Shown here: positions 17,607 through 27,938 of the stretch, piece by piece | Layout: every line of letters begins with the position of its first letter | How positions within the stretch are numbered: the first letter of the stretch is position 1 | NCBI GenBank assembly: GCA_963820995.1 | Contig: CAWGCL010000006.1 | Location: 919,453-983,452, forward strand | DNA: 64,000 nt | Direction of reading: 5' to 3' | Origin: JAGTVG01 sp963820995 | GTDB taxonomy: Bacteria; Bacteroidota; Bacteroidia; Cytophagales; Cyclobacteriaceae | Position numbers and translations under genes: made by a program | Notes under the pieces: generated by a model | Seen by the model: only the letters and a program-made list of their open reading frames with translations | What the model was told of the DNA's origin: nothing | Database searches by the model: none

Positions 17607-18569
17607 ATGATGATGAAAAGAAGACAATTCATAAAAACGGCAGGTACTGCACCCCTAGTTACATATTTTCCATCCGGATTAAATGATATTACCCGGATTT
17701 TCTCAGATGGCAAGATTGAAAAAAGATCATTGGGGAAAACGGGTGAAAAACTATCAATGATTGGCTTTGGTGGGATTGTTGTGATGGATGCCACACCTGA
17801 GCAATCCGCACAAAGAGTTAAGGAAGCAATTGATTATGGCATCAATTACTTCGATGTGGCCCCATCCTATGGGGATGCAGAGATCAAACTTGGTCCAGCA
17901 TTGGAGCCATATAGAAAGGATGTATTCCTGGCTTGTAAAACAGGAATGAGAACTAAAGATGGGGCAAGAGAGGAATTAGAACAATCATTAAAAAGACTAA
18001 GAACAGACCATTTTGATCTTTATCAGCATCATGCTGTTACAAAAATGGAAGATGTGGATACAATTTTAGGAAAAGATGGAGCTATGGAGACTTTTCTAGA
18101 GGCAAAGGAGGAAGGCAAAATTCGTTTTATTGGATTCTCTGCACACTCCGTTGAAGCCGCCATGGCTTTAATGGATGGATTTGATTTCGACACCATATTA
18201 TTCCCTATCAATTTCACAACCTGGTATGCAGGTAACTTCGGGCCTCAGGTTCTCAATCGTGCAAAAGAAAAAGGCATGGGTATTCTAGCTCTAAAAGCTA
18301 TGGCAAAACAACCCTGGGCAGCAAATGCTGAAAAAACAGTGCCTAAATGCTGGTATGAGCCGTTAACAGATCCTGAGGAAGCAAAAATAGGCTTAAGATT
18401 TACACTATCACATCCGGTAACTGCTGCTTTACCTCCAGGAGATGAAGATCTCTTCAGCATGGCCCTGGGATTAGCGACAAATTTTAAACCGCTCAACAAT
18501 ACGGAAGTTAAGAAGATCAAGGAAATGGGATTGGCAGGAAGCCCGATTTTTAAGTATCCCATGAGCTGA
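17607..18569 (+). CDS. Aldo/keto reductase with TAT signal
   Basis: The 320-residue protein begins with a twin-arginine export signal (KRRQFIKTAG) and continues as an aldo/keto reductase barrel. The catalytic set is visible as YFDVAPSYGDAE (Asp and Tyr), ACKTG (Lys) and LYQHH (His). It would reduce or oxidise a sugar aldehyde/ketone with NAD(P)H. Export through TAT suggests folding with the cofactor before reaching the periplasm, as for the Gfo/Idh and isomerase proteins here. Three consecutive ATGs make the start ambiguous by two residues. A terminator-like hairpin follows. Confidence 0.9.
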   Translation: MMMKRRQFIKTAGTAPLVTYFPSGLNDITRIFSDGKIEKRSLGKTGEKLSMIGFGGIVVMDATPEQSAQRVKEAIDYGINYFDVAPSYGDAEIKLGPALEPYRKDVFLACKTGMRTKDGAREELEQSLKRLRTDHFDLYQHHAVTKMEDVDTILGKDGAMETFLEAKEEGKIRFIGFSAHSVEAAMALMDGFDFDTILFPINFTTWYAGNFGPQVLNRAKEKGMGILALKAMAKQPWAANAEKTVPKCWYEPLTDPEEAKIGLRFTLSHPVTAALPPGDEDLFSMALGLATNFKPLNNTEVKKIKEMGLAGSPIFKYPMS

Positions 18570-18570
18570 T

Positions 18571-18607
18571 TCCCTTTTTTAAATTATAAAATAGGGATTA
18601 ATTTTTA
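18571..18607 (+). terminator. Terminator-like hairpin after aldo/keto reductase
   Basis: TCCCTTTT at 18571-18578 can pair with AAAATAGGGA ending at 18597 with one bulged base, followed by a T-rich run (TTAATTTTT). It begins directly after the stop of the aldo/keto reductase gene. Confidence 0.4.
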
Positions 18608-18722
18608 ATATTCTTTCCGGTTGATTGATTATTTAAAAAAAGAAAATTCCATCTGAAGAGGGAGAATTAGAGAGAAGAGTATATTTTAGGCCCTTGATAG
18701 TCTCATACCTGAAAAATTAATA

Positions 18723-20216
18723 ATGAAAAAAACATTCAATCATAATTACAATCGTCATAATCCTGCTTACAATTATTTCATGCAACAGCAAAACTGATCT
18801 GGGTATTTTTAAAGCAAATAATGATATCGGGAATGTCAAATACCCCGGCTCGGTAGAATTTAATTCAGTCTGATAGTACCTACAGGGTTTCCGGTGGAGG
18901 CACAAATATGTGGTTCAATAATGACGAACTTCATTATGTATGGAAAGAAATGAGTGGAGATGTTTCAATCAGTGCCGATATTCAATGGGTAGGAAAAGGC
19001 GTAGATCCTCATAGAAAAGCCTGCCTGATCATACGACAGAGTCTGGATACCGGTTCCGTTTATGTTGACGCAGCTGTTCATGGCGATGGATTAACATCTA
19101 TTCAGTACAGGGAAATTGAAGGGGGTATTACAAGGGAAGTACAATCAAATATCAGTGCACCTAGGTAGGGTAAGGATTGAAAAAGAAGGGGATTACTACT
19201 CGATGTCGATATCCTACAATGATGAGGAGTTGATATCATCAGGAGGTACTTTTAGATTATCCATGAAGGAACCATTCTTGATTGGCTTGGGAGTTTGCTC
19301 GCACAATAATGATACCATCGAAACTGCAATATTTTCAAATGTCAGAATAGAACCGATAGAATCAAGGCCGGACTCCTTAAGGCAGATCGAAAGCACATTA
19401 GAAACAATACCAGTATCTTCCTTCGACAGAAGAGTGGTTTTTCATACTAAAAGTCATATAGAAGCTCCTAACTGGACCCCAGATGGAAAATCTCTTATTT
19501 ATAACAGTATGGGATCATTGTATAAAATTTCTTTGGACGGAGGGGAACCAGAGTTGATCTCAACCGGATTTGCTAAAAAAATCAATAACGATCATGGAAT
19601 TTCTCCGGATGGCAATATGCTCGTTATCAGCGACCAGACTGAAACAGGGGGTTCAATGATTTATTCGCTTCCAATTTCAGGAGGAGAACCAAGAAAAATT
19701 ACTCCAGTAAGCCCAAGTTATTGGCACGGATGGTCGCCTGACGGAAAGACACTGGCATATTGTGCAGAAAGAAATGGCAATTATGATATATACACAATCC
19801 CCTTTGAAGGAGGAGAGGAAATTCGCCTGACGACTGCGGAAGGACTGGATGACGGGCCTGATTATTCTCCGGACGGGAAGTATATTTACTTCAATTCTGA
19901 ACGTTCAGGTACAATGCAAATATGGAAAATGAAGGTTGATGGAAGTGATCAGGAACAAATTACAAATGATGAATTCAATGATTGGTTCCCTCATCCTTCT
20001 CCGGATGGCAAGTGGCTCGCATTTATTTCATTTGACAAGGATATACCCAGCAACTCACATCCACCAAATAAAAATGTGATATTGCGTTTAATGAACTTAG
20101 AGACAAAAGAGATCCGCGTCATGGCAAAACTATTTGGCGGTCAGGGCACGATAAATGTTCCATCCTGGTCACCTGACAGTGAACGGCTTGCATTTGTCAG
20201 TTATAGACTAAAATAA
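18723..20216 (+). pseudogene. TolB/PD40-repeat lipoprotein, broken by three frameshifts
   Basis: The intact product would be a lipoprotein with a beta-jelly-roll domain (GDVSISADI to LTSIQYREI, DUF1349-like) followed by six PD40/TolB repeats of the form W/D-SPDGK-L-Y. Three lesions break it. The first is an extra A in the 7-A run after the start ATG (18726-18732), which puts the lipobox IISC out of frame. The second is a single-base loss near 18868. The third is an extra base near 19168 after SNISAP. Between lesions the family sequence is intact. Only the C-terminal part (19116-20216) remains a long open frame. Such proteins bind sugars or act as surface propellers; here the gene is probably inactive unless the lesions are sequence errors. 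Confidence 0.75.
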
Positions 20217-20274
20217 TTACTAGCTGGCATTTATGTATAATAGAATAATAATGCCCCGAATATAAGATCATTAT

Positions 20275-20982
20275 TTAATCTAAGCTACTTTTGATTTTGA
20301 TTCTATTTTGAAAATATTCATATAAGGCTACATTCGATAGAATTAAAAGCATTCCATAGAAAATGTCCTCAACCGGGATTGTCAAAAGTCTCAAGTCGAG
20401 GTTGAAATTGTCATTATACCAGACTACTGGCTCAGATATCCAGGATCCTGTTAATATTCCATTTACGATTAAAAATGGAACCAATACTATAAGATAAGAT
20501 ACAAAAAATCGACCGAGGAAATCAGATTTAATCGTTGCCAATAAAAGTAAAATAAAGGCTAAGGTAATAAAGGTTACATAGGTATAATGTTTCCCCAGGT
20601 TCAAAATCGCAAATATTATTAAAATTATTGCCAGAAATACGGCGACAATATTTCCAGCATCCGATATTCTCCAGTTTGGGAAATAATATTTTATACAATC
20701 ATATATAAATACCGAGGCATAAGGAACCGTAATAAAAAACAACCATTCCTCAATTGGCAGGTTTGCAATGGTAAATCCCACTAAGTATTGCTCATTAAAG
20801 CCCCAAATACCCACTGAAGTGAAAATTACATCCCATATTATAAATACGACCGCGACTATTATTATTGATGGGAAAAGAAAATGCCATCTTTTATAGTAGC
20901 CAACTTTCTTATCGAAACTAAGCAGAAAGGGCAGAGCTATTGTTAAAACATTTAATATCAGGTATAAAAACTTGGTTTCCAA
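20275..20982 (-). CDS. crtYcd: Lycopene cyclase, fused CrtYcd type
   Basis: The 235-residue membrane protein has about seven hydrophobic helices and two copies of the heterodimeric-type lycopene cyclase signature: IWDVIFTSVGIWGFNE with LPIEEWLFF in the first half, and WYNDNFNLDLRLLTIPVED in the second. This is the fused CrtYc/CrtYd cyclase of Bacteroidota, which forms beta-rings on lycopene or on a monocyclic precursor in the cytoplasmic membrane. It starts with TTG, 8 bases after the cruF stop, so it is likely translated by coupling. It is the last gene of the carotenoid operon. Whether one or both ends are cyclised cannot be read from sequence. Confidence 0.82.
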   Translation of the reverse strand: METKFLYLILNVLTIALPFLLSFDKKVGYYKRWHFLFPSIIIVAVVFIIWDVIFTSVGIWGFNEQYLVGFTIANLPIEEWLFFITVPYASVFIYDCIKYYFPNWRISDAGNIVAVFLAIILIIFAILNLGKHYTYVTFITLAFILLLLATIKSDFLGRFFVSYLIVLVPFLIVNGILTGSWISEPVVWYNDNFNLDLRLLTIPVEDIFYGMLLILSNVALYEYFQNRIKIKSSLD

Positions 20983-20990
20983 GACTATAA

Positions 20991-21632
20991 TTATAATGTA
21001 TAAGATAAAATGAAAAAGAAAATATATTGAATTATAAATAAACCAACAGCAATTCTATTCATTTTTTTTAATTCAAGTTTATGAAAGTAAATAAGTAAAA
21101 CAAAGGCAACAATAAACCAGGCTATATAATTTTGGATAGGGATAATTCCGTTTTCCCATGTCCAGAAATCGAGATTAACAGCCACAGGTTCAAGGGAAAG
21201 ATCGAGGATAACCATTAGAAAAGCTCCAACAATAGACTTTATAAACACTCCAAATCTGAATAAATTAGCTACCATGCCACAAGAATATACCATTAGAAAC
21301 CAGTTTAATCCCATAACTATGGGCACTTCATACAATTTATAGCCCAACGTTTTGCCGTAACTGTAAGTCCCAAAAATCAATTTCGATTCAATTCCTATTA
21401 GTTCGATCAGGTATCCGGAAATTGCAGCAAAAGCAACGAAAATAACGAAATATCTGTTCCATTCCCTATGATTAAGTAAGAGTACAATTGCTGACAAGAC
21501 CAGCGTATAAGGCGTCAGAGCTGCGATCTCATTCTTGAATTCTGTATTTAATCCGATCATTCCTACCGTGTAGATGATAATCAAGAATACCAGCGAACCA
21601 ATATATATGTTTCTATTATATCCTATAATCAT
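20991..21632 (-). CDS. cruF: Carotenoid 1',2'-hydratase, CruF-like membrane protein
   Basis: The 213-residue protein has about seven membrane helices and the CruF/PF04240 signature: GIESKLIFGTYSYG, VPIVMGLNWFLMVY and DLSLEPVAVNLDFWTWE. CruF adds water to the 1',2' double bond of an acyclic psi-end of a carotenoid. Its start overlaps the end of crtD by 17 bases, and crtYcd follows after 8 bases, so the three are translationally coupled. With CrtD and CrtYcd it predicts a monocyclic, hydroxylated, 3',4'-desaturated carotenoid of the saproxanthin/flexixanthin/myxol type (inferred from known pathways). Confidence 0.82.
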   Translation of the reverse strand: MIIGYNRNIYIGSLVFLIIIYTVGMIGLNTEFKNEIAALTPYTLVLSAIVLLLNHREWNRYFVIFVAFAAISGYLIELIGIESKLIFGTYSYGKTLGYKLYEVPIVMGLNWFLMVYSCGMVANLFRFGVFIKSIVGAFLMVILDLSLEPVAVNLDFWTWENGIIPIQNYIAWFIVAFVLLIYFHKLELKKMNRIAVGLFIIQYIFFFILSYTL

Positions 21633-23101
21633 GTTGAATCAATTCTGAAACAATTTTTCCCGACAAGATAGACAATGGAATACCACCACCTGGATGCACG
21701 CTCCCTCCACAAAAATAAAGGCCTTTTATTTTTCTGTGAAAATTAGGATGTCGGATGAAAGCGGACAACCAATGGTTTGAACTGGCTCCGTATAAAGAAC
21801 CCCTGAATGATGAGGTTTTCGACTCAATAGTCCTTGGATCCAGAACAGATTCACTTACGATAAGACTGTTCAAATCACAACCTAATAGTATCAGACAGTT
21901 TCCGTTTTATCCTGGTTCTGGAAATCTCTATAAGGCTATCCCAGTCCTGCCCCACATTGTAGGGGGCATTGATCATTACAAACCAATTCTCCTTCCCCAG
22001 TGGCGCATCACCTTCGCAGTACTTCGAGCTCACATGTACATATACCGTAGGATCTTCAAATAAATCACGTTCTTTGAAAATATAATTAAACTCCTGTTCA
22101 TAATCCTGGCTGAAGAAGATATTGTGTAAATCAAGTTCCGGAAATTGGCGATCAATGCCCCAATAATAGATAATCGCTGAACTTGACCTTTCCTGTTCCA
22201 GAACCTGCCTGGGTTGTTTTAATTCCGGCAGCAAATGTTTATAGGTTGGCACAATATCCATATTGCTTACAATAATATCTGCTTCTATTTGCTTACCATT
22301 GACCTGCACTCCCTTAACCTTTTTCCCGGCCAAATTGATCTTATCCACTTTTGAATTGTATTTAAATTTCACTCCCCGTGATTCAGCCAGCTTCACAAGG
22401 CTGCTTGTGATTAAGTGCATTCCTTCATCAGGAAAAAATGTGCCTAGATTAAATTCAAGATGGGGTATTAAAGTCAGTATTCCTGGAGCTAGATAAGGGC
22501 TTGAGCCATTGTAGGTCGCATATCGGTTAAAAAGTTGGACCAGTTTTTCATGGCCTAACTTTTTTTTATTCACCTTATCCATGGAGGATCTGAGATTCAG
22601 TGAATTGATGCCGACAAGCGCCTTTAAGGTATCTCTGGACAAATAGCTCCCTAATCTATGCAGACTTTTTTCAAGGAAAATTCCGGAAGTCCTATCATAT
22701 ATTTCGGCACTATCCGAAAGATACTTAATGACGACATCACCGTACCCATCCAGTTTTCCATCAATTTCTTCTTTGAGTTTTTCTTTATCAGCATAGGCTT
22801 TAATTACGGTACCATCATTATAAAAATAATGACAGGTAGTGTCCACTTCCTTGTATCTGAAGTAGTTTCTTGGATTTAGTCCCGATATCTCAAATAGTTC
22901 ATCAACAAGTACCGGCATGGTGAACAATGATGGCCCTGAATCAAACCTGAATCCATTTTCTTCGAATGCTGTCAACTTTCCACCAGGATAATCATTAGCC
23001 TCATAGACTGTTACATCTAATCCCAATAATGCAAGTCTAATGGAGGTGGATATCCCTGCAATGCCTGAACCTATAATAATTGCCTTTTCCGGTTTTGCCA
23101 A
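21616..23101 (-). pseudogene. crtD: CrtD-like carotenoid 3,4-desaturase with one frameshift
   Basis: The first 405 codons have the FAD-binding start IIGSGIAGISTSIRLALLG, then YPGGKL and GPSLFTMPVLVDELF. YPGGKL, rather than the GGRA of phytoene desaturase CrtI, points to the CrtD (hydroxycarotenoid 3,4-desaturase) branch. At about 21883 one extra base shifts the frame, giving an early TGA; the remaining C-terminus (FCGGSVHPGGGIPLSILSGK, the FAD-binding end of the family) continues in the next frame to 21616. If the lesion is real, the enzyme loses its last 85 residues, including part of the FAD site. The start is TTG. No phytoene synthase or CrtI gene is nearby. Confidence 0.8.
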
Positions 23102-23177
23102 TTTAAATACTTTTTTTATTAACCAGCCAATTCATTATTTGTTTGACTTTCTATTTTATTAAAACGCAATCAAAGAA

Positions 23178-24278
23178 TTAATCAAGTGACCTAATCCATT
23201 CTTCAATTAAATCAATCCCTTCCCGATGTATGAGGCTTCTTCCAAGTTCAGGCATCATAATGCCAGGATTAACTGACATCATTCGAAAAATCAATATAGA
23301 TTCGTCAGCTTTTCCAGGAACGATGTCGTATTTTAATCCCCCGGATCCAGCTCCAGCAGCAACCGGGGCCTTCATTATCCCCAGACTATGTTCATTAGGA
23401 GCAAATACTGTTAAATCGAGCCCTGAGTTTTTACCAGGTCCGCCGGGTCGGTGACAATGGCCACAATTTATATCCAGATAAGCCCTGGCTCTGTCTTCCA
23501 GGGAAAAAGTTTCTTTATCATCCCATTTCGCAACCTTCAACCAATTATTTTGATCCTCATATTCGGTAAGCCATCCAATATCGATCATTTTCCTCAACTG
23601 GTTTTGAGTTCCCTCAGCATAATTGTTATTTTTATTCAGTTGTCTGACTGTTGGTCCTATAGGAACAATTTCTCCGTTTAATTCATGGCAACTTTTGCAC
23701 TGTAACATAGTTGGAACACGGTATTCAAAGGGTTGGGTCATTCCGGAGAGTTGAACAGGCACCGTGCCACCGGTTATTTCCAGGAAAGCCTCGGTCTGCT
23801 CCTCATTCCAAATATAAGTTAAAGCAATCCAATAATCCTTTTCTCTGATCAATAGTCGAGTTTCAATGATCTTCATGCTTTCCTTTTCCAACTGGTGTTC
23901 TGAGTAGAAGAAGTTTTTAACCAGTATTGTACCCTCCGGGAACTCAAGTGATTCAGTTGCGTTGTATTGTGAAGTACTCCCGTCAGGAATAAAAATGTAT
24001 CTTTTCTTGCTTGCATAATCTGTAAACAAGGGGGTGTTAAGATCATAGAGCATCATTTTCCTGGAGGGCTTTAGCTCCTTTAATGGTAGATGAAACAAGC
24101 CATAATCCGATAGTTTCAACTTCCCAACTTTACCGTATGCAGCATTCTCGCTAATCCCATACATACTGTTTTCAATGACCAGTTGTTGAGGTTTATCTTC
24201 TTTAACCGGGGAGCAGCAGGATAAAAATACCCCCGAATATAGAAATATTGTAATAATTATTTGAGAAAATTTAATCAC
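23178..24278 (-). CDS. SO2930-family diheme c-type cytochrome lipoprotein
   Basis: The 366-residue lipoprotein (SGVFLSCCSP) has a beta-rich N-terminal domain (LFTDYASKKRYIFIPDG, LEFPEGTILVKNFFY, TRLLIREKDYW) followed by two c-heme sites, CKSCH (194-198) and CGHCH (272-276). A distal Met is plausible in MMPELG. The family (TIGR03806) is conserved with the beta-helix protein encoded just upstream, yet neither has a known role. It would act in the periplasm or outer membrane as an electron-transfer or oxidoreductase partner. The start is GTG inside the end of the upstream gene (8-base overlap), so translation is coupled. Confidence 0.85.
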   Translation of the reverse strand: MIKFSQIIITIFLYSGVFLSCCSPVKEDKPQQLVIENSMYGISENAAYGKVGKLKLSDYGLFHLPLKELKPSRKMMLYDLNTPLFTDYASKKRYIFIPDGSTSQYNATESLEFPEGTILVKNFFYSEHQLEKESMKIIETRLLIREKDYWIALTYIWNEEQTEAFLEITGGTVPVQLSGMTQPFEYRVPTMLQCKSCHELNGEIVPIGPTVRQLNKNNNYAEGTQNQLRKMIDIGWLTEYEDQNNWLKVAKWDDKETFSLEDRARAYLDINCGHCHRPGGPGKNSGLDLTVFAPNEHSLGIMKAPVAAGAGSGGLKYDIVPGKADESILIFRMMSVNPGIMMPELGRSLIHREGIDLIEEWIRSLD

Positions 24279-25533
24279 AGGACAGGGCTTCAGGATTAGT
24301 AGTCAGACCTTTGAAATCATTCGCTACATCAAGAATTACACGCTTAACATCTTCAGCTTCGTTTACACAGATCCGGTAAGCTGGATTCAGTCGCCCATCC
24401 GATAAAGTATAACCCTTCGGTTTAATTCCATCCCACGCAATCATAGGTGGTTTGAACCCAAATTTCCAAAGGAAGATCTTCCCAAAAGGATTTCTTAAAT
24501 CCGGGATCAAATACCGGCTTGATATGTGATTATCGTGGATGTGGATATCACCGGGGTAGGGATCATAGTTCAGATCCTGTTCATATTTTCGGTTAATTCT
24601 CTGTCCTGATCCATTATCGCTTTCAGATAATGCCCCTTCAGGATTCTCTGATATAATATCGACAAGTTCATAGCTAATAATCCCAATCCCAATAGTTTTG
24701 TTGTCCTTAATCTGATTTTTATGAACGTTCACTTTACGTGTGGCAAGAATAAGCATGCCGGTTCCAGGCGGAACGATGCCCACAATATTCCCCGGAGGGG
24801 CGAAATTTCTTAAATTGTTTTTATAAACTTCGTTTGAATAGACCTCAATATTTTCACCGGTCATAGTCAAACCTGGCAAGTCAAATACGAGGATACCGCC
24901 CGTATTTTCATAAGCCCTGTTGCCATAAATTTTCACATTGACAGAATTTTCGCTTTCAATTCCTGCAACATTCCAGTAAACTTTGTTCTTCCTGATGATC
25001 ACATCATGAGATTGCCCTACATAGATCCCTGCATCACTTGCACCCAAAACTTCGCATTCTTCCACCAATACATTCCTGCATAGTACCGGGTACAAACCAT
25101 AAGCTCCGTTTTTTTCATTTACGACACCTGTCCAGGCTGATTTTATTTTACGAATAGTAATTCCATCTGTATCTGTCACTTTGATATTATCTCCTGCAGC
25201 ATCCTCAATGCTGAAGTCTTCCAGTGTAATATTTTTGCAATTTGCAATCCTTATTCCTTCAGCACCATCTTTCTGGTTTTTGAAAGATAAAATAGTTTTT
25301 AATATCCCATTGCCTCTAATGGTCACATTCTCCTTCCCTTCCAGAATAAGACTCTTGTTGAAGATAAAATCTCCTGTTTCCAATTCAATAACAGAATTGT
25401 TTTCAGCCAGTATAAATTTTGTCTGAAGGTCTTTTTCAATATCTTGAAACTCCCTTGGCGGGTCATAATTCTTAACCGAATCACAGGAGATTAGAATTAA
25501 TACGAAGAACAAAAGTGCAGTTAAATGTCTCAT
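24271..25533 (-). CDS. Parallel beta-helix lipoprotein (TIGR03805-type)
   Basis: The 420-residue lipoprotein (FVLILISCDS) is a right-handed parallel beta-helix with many short turns of the form NVTIRGNG, NITLEDFS, GITIRKIK and DVIIRKNKVYWN, and Asn ladders typical of NosD/pectate-lyase folds. It is the usual partner of SO2930-type diheme cytochromes, and its stop overlaps the cytochrome start by 8 bases. No catalytic lyase residues are evident to me; a glycan- or surface-binding role is possible. Together the pair looks like an uncharacterised periplasmic redox/surface module. It is followed by the decayed AGE gene upstream on the same strand. Confidence 0.82.
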   Translation of the reverse strand: MRHLTALLFFVLILISCDSVKNYDPPREFQDIEKDLQTKFILAENNSVIELETGDFIFNKSLILEGKENVTIRGNGILKTILSFKNQKDGAEGIRIANCKNITLEDFSIEDAAGDNIKVTDTDGITIRKIKSAWTGVVNEKNGAYGLYPVLCRNVLVEECEVLGASDAGIYVGQSHDVIIRKNKVYWNVAGIESENSVNVKIYGNRAYENTGGILVFDLPGLTMTGENIEVYSNEVYKNNLRNFAPPGNIVGIVPPGTGMLILATRKVNVHKNQIKDNKTIGIGIISYELVDIISENPEGALSESDNGSGQRINRKYEQDLNYDPYPGDIHIHDNHISSRYLIPDLRNPFGKIFLWKFGFKPPMIAWDGIKPKGYTLSDGRLNPAYRICVNEAEDVKRVILDVANDFKGLTTNPEALSCD

Positions 25534-25617
25534 TCTTAATAGTCAAGCAAAAGCGAATATATATTAACTAGGATAAAATTAATAATTTGTATGAATGAAA
25601 GTCAATTAGATTACTAA

Positions 25618-26814
25618 TTATCCTAGCCGATTTAGTATCTCGAGACAGGCCCGGCCATTATGATAAGGGCATTTCCAGATTCCAGCCTTGTCTTCTTCCA
25701 AATATGGATTGCCCTTTTTATCAACTTTGAAATACCATTCCCCATCTTTTTCATCAATAATTCTATCCTTGATAAATTGCCAGGTATGAATTGCCTGTTT
25801 GAGATAAGTAAAATCCTTACTAATACCATAGGCATTTACCAGCCCAACCATGGCTTCGGCCTGAGGCCACCAATGTTTATCAGAATCCAATGTCCCATCA
25901 GTTTTTAGTTCATAATAGAGCCCTCCATCCTGATCGAAACCATGTGAGTATACCGCGTCCACCATCTTCAGAGCAATTTGTCGTGTTTCGATTTATCAGT
26001 TCTTCATCAACCAGGACCTCAGCAGCCTCCTGAAGCAGCCAACTTCCTTCAATATCATGACCAAAAGAAATTTCTCTATCCTTTGGTTTCCAATCGTCGT
26101 CAAAAAACAATTGAAAATGCATAGTGTTGGGGTCTATTATCTTATCTATAAATACTTTAATTAGATTTTTTAATTGCAACTTAAGCTTCTCATTTTTCCA
26201 GACCCGATAAAGATTGGTATAGGCTTCCAGAATATGCAAATGAGTATTCATGGTTTTCTTCTCATTGGCATCTTTTTCACTCAACCTAAGATCGTCTAAT
26301 ATTATCCAGTTCTCATCAAAAGCCTCGAAATAGCCATTTAGAGTCTGGATCAAAGCTATATCTTTCAATTGATTCAAACAGGATTTTCGCATAATCCAGG
26401 GATTGCTCATTTTTTGTAGCAATATAATATTCACTAAGACCATATATCATAAAACCAAGGGCATAAATCTGGTTTTTGCTTTCCAGAGGATTTCCATAGT
26501 GATCAAGCAACCAGTATACTCCCTGGGACCCACTATTAATGAATTTATTTATACAATAATTATTAGCTCTGGTGGCGATTTCAAGGTATTCCTTTTTATG
26601 GTAATAGTTATATGCTGCTGAAAAAGTCCAAAGAATTCTTGCATTCAATACACTTCCTTTAGGAGAATCAGTATGGAGTTGGTTGTTCCCATCAATTTGA
26701 CCATAGAACCCACCATTTTCATCGTCAATCATTCTGCGTCATCCAATACGGAAGGATTCCACCGGTAATCTGTGAATTCAATTCACTAAGGAAAACTTTC
26801 AAGTTTGAATCCAT
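25618..26814 (-). pseudogene. AGE-family (mannobiose/cellobiose 2-epimerase-like) gene with three frameshifts
   Basis: Starting from ATG 26814 (MDSNLKVFLSELNSQITGG) the coding sequence switches frame near 26732, again within 26316-26443 and a third time near 25985. Read across the shifts, the pieces join into one alpha/alpha barrel of about 395 residues with AGE-family motifs: ENGGFYGQID, FGHDIEGSWLLQEAAEVL, GFDQDGGLYYE, KHWWPQAEAM and WKCPYHNGRACLEI. The enzyme would epimerise C2 of a reducing-end glucose or mannose. It is 11 bases behind the GH26 mannanase, which suggests mannobiose 2-epimerase, and it lacks a signal peptide. An intact exported paralogue is at 37.2 kb. Confidence 0.8.
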
Positions 26815-26825
26815 CTGGAATTATT

Positions 26826-27938
26826 TTACTTATACATATCAATCGGGACCTCATCAACAAATAATATAAATGGGTCCTCTTTAAATTTCTTAAAATCAGG
26901 GGCGCTTGGATGTCCTTCGAATGGGGCATAATGATGATTGGGCCATGCATTCCTCCATATCATACAATAAGCGATCTTTCGAGCAGTAGTATCTGATGTC
27001 AATCCTTCTAAAAGCACTGATGTCCACCAGTCATCTACAGGTATGGTTTCATATCCGGATTCCGACAAGGCAGCAACTTTACCACGGTTCTCAGCTAATT
27101 TTACTATAGTTTTCAATTGCCTGATCAGTTCCGGCCTCTGTTCCTTCGTTTTTATAGAATGATAATCATCATAACCAAGAATATCAACGAATTCATCACC
27201 CGGATAGAAGTCCAGATAATCCTCTTCAGATTTAAAGCGGTCCGTAGAATATGCATATAAAAGATGGTGTACATCCTTTTCTTCTTTCAGATAATTCACA
27301 GTAAACTGCCATAAAGCCGTAAATTCCTCGCTGGTGCAATTACCCCTACCCCACCAGAACCAATTTCCAGTATGTTCATGAAACGGTCTGAAAATTATTG
27401 GAATTTGTACGCCATCGACATTTAGATCGCTTAAAAAATGAACAAAAAGATCAAGTTTTTCTTTGTACCACTCATGTTTTTCACCGCCCGGTAAAATGGA
27501 ATAAACAGCAGGTGTATTGTCCCAGGAATCACCATTGCTTACCGGATTGTCCATATGCCAGCTGATGGTGTTAATACCTCCCAATTGGTAGGCCTGTTTA
27601 ATCCATCCTTTCATTTTCTCGAAATCGACAGAGTCGATATTAAACGATCGCTGTCCGAGTTTGCTTATATCCCATCCGAAAACAGCTGGATATGATCCGC
27701 TGGCGTCTTTTACATCAGATCGGCCACTTTCATCTTTCCAGTAAACCCCATAAGCGAGGTCATCCTGATGCCCGAACAATATCCCTTCATTACTGATGGT
27801 TCTTAAATTACGGAACAGGGCTTCGGTTTGTGATGTGGCTTCTTTATCAATAGGTTCAGAGCGCGTCCTTATATTGCTATCTTTCGATGGAGTGCATGCA
27901 ATAAATACAATAAAAATTAAAAATTTAAATGCTCTCAT
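26826..27938 (-). CDS. GH26 beta-mannanase lipoprotein
   Basis: From the ATG at 27938 the 370-residue product has a lipoprotein signal (FLIFIVFIAC) and a GH26 TIM barrel. The acid/base is E188 in FRPFHEHTG and the nucleophile is E293 in AALSESG, about the spacing known for GH26. GILFGHQDD near the N-terminus and WHMDNP are also typical. It would cut beta-1,4-mannan or glucomannan at the cell surface. The first 10 residues of the longer frame (start 27968) are discarded because they precede the signal. The next gene on this strand is the broken AGE epimerase, making a small mannan-degradation operon. Confidence 0.9.
   Translation of the reverse strand: MRAFKFLIFIVFIACTPSKDSNIRTRSEPIDKEATSQTEALFRNLRTISNEGILFGHQDDLAYGVYWKDESGRSDVKDASGSYPAVFGWDISKLGQRSFNIDSVDFEKMKGWIKQAYQLGGINTISWHMDNPVSNGDSWDNTPAVYSILPGGEKHEWYKEKLDLFVHFLSDLNVDGVQIPIIFRPFHEHTGNWFWWGRGNCTSEEFTALWQFTVNYLKEEKDVHHLLYAYSTDRFKSEEDYLDFYPGDEFVDILGYDDYHSIKTKEQRPELIRQLKTIVKLAENRGKVAALSESGYETIPVDDWWTSVLLEGLTSDTTARKIAYCMIWRNAWPNHHYAPFEGHPSAPDFKKFKEDPFILFVDEVPIDMYK

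Noticed and set aside
21616..23101. Naming the desaturase gene as phytoene desaturase CrtI
   Set aside because: The GGKL start and the CruF/CrtYcd neighbours fit CrtD better; CrtI usually has GGRA.
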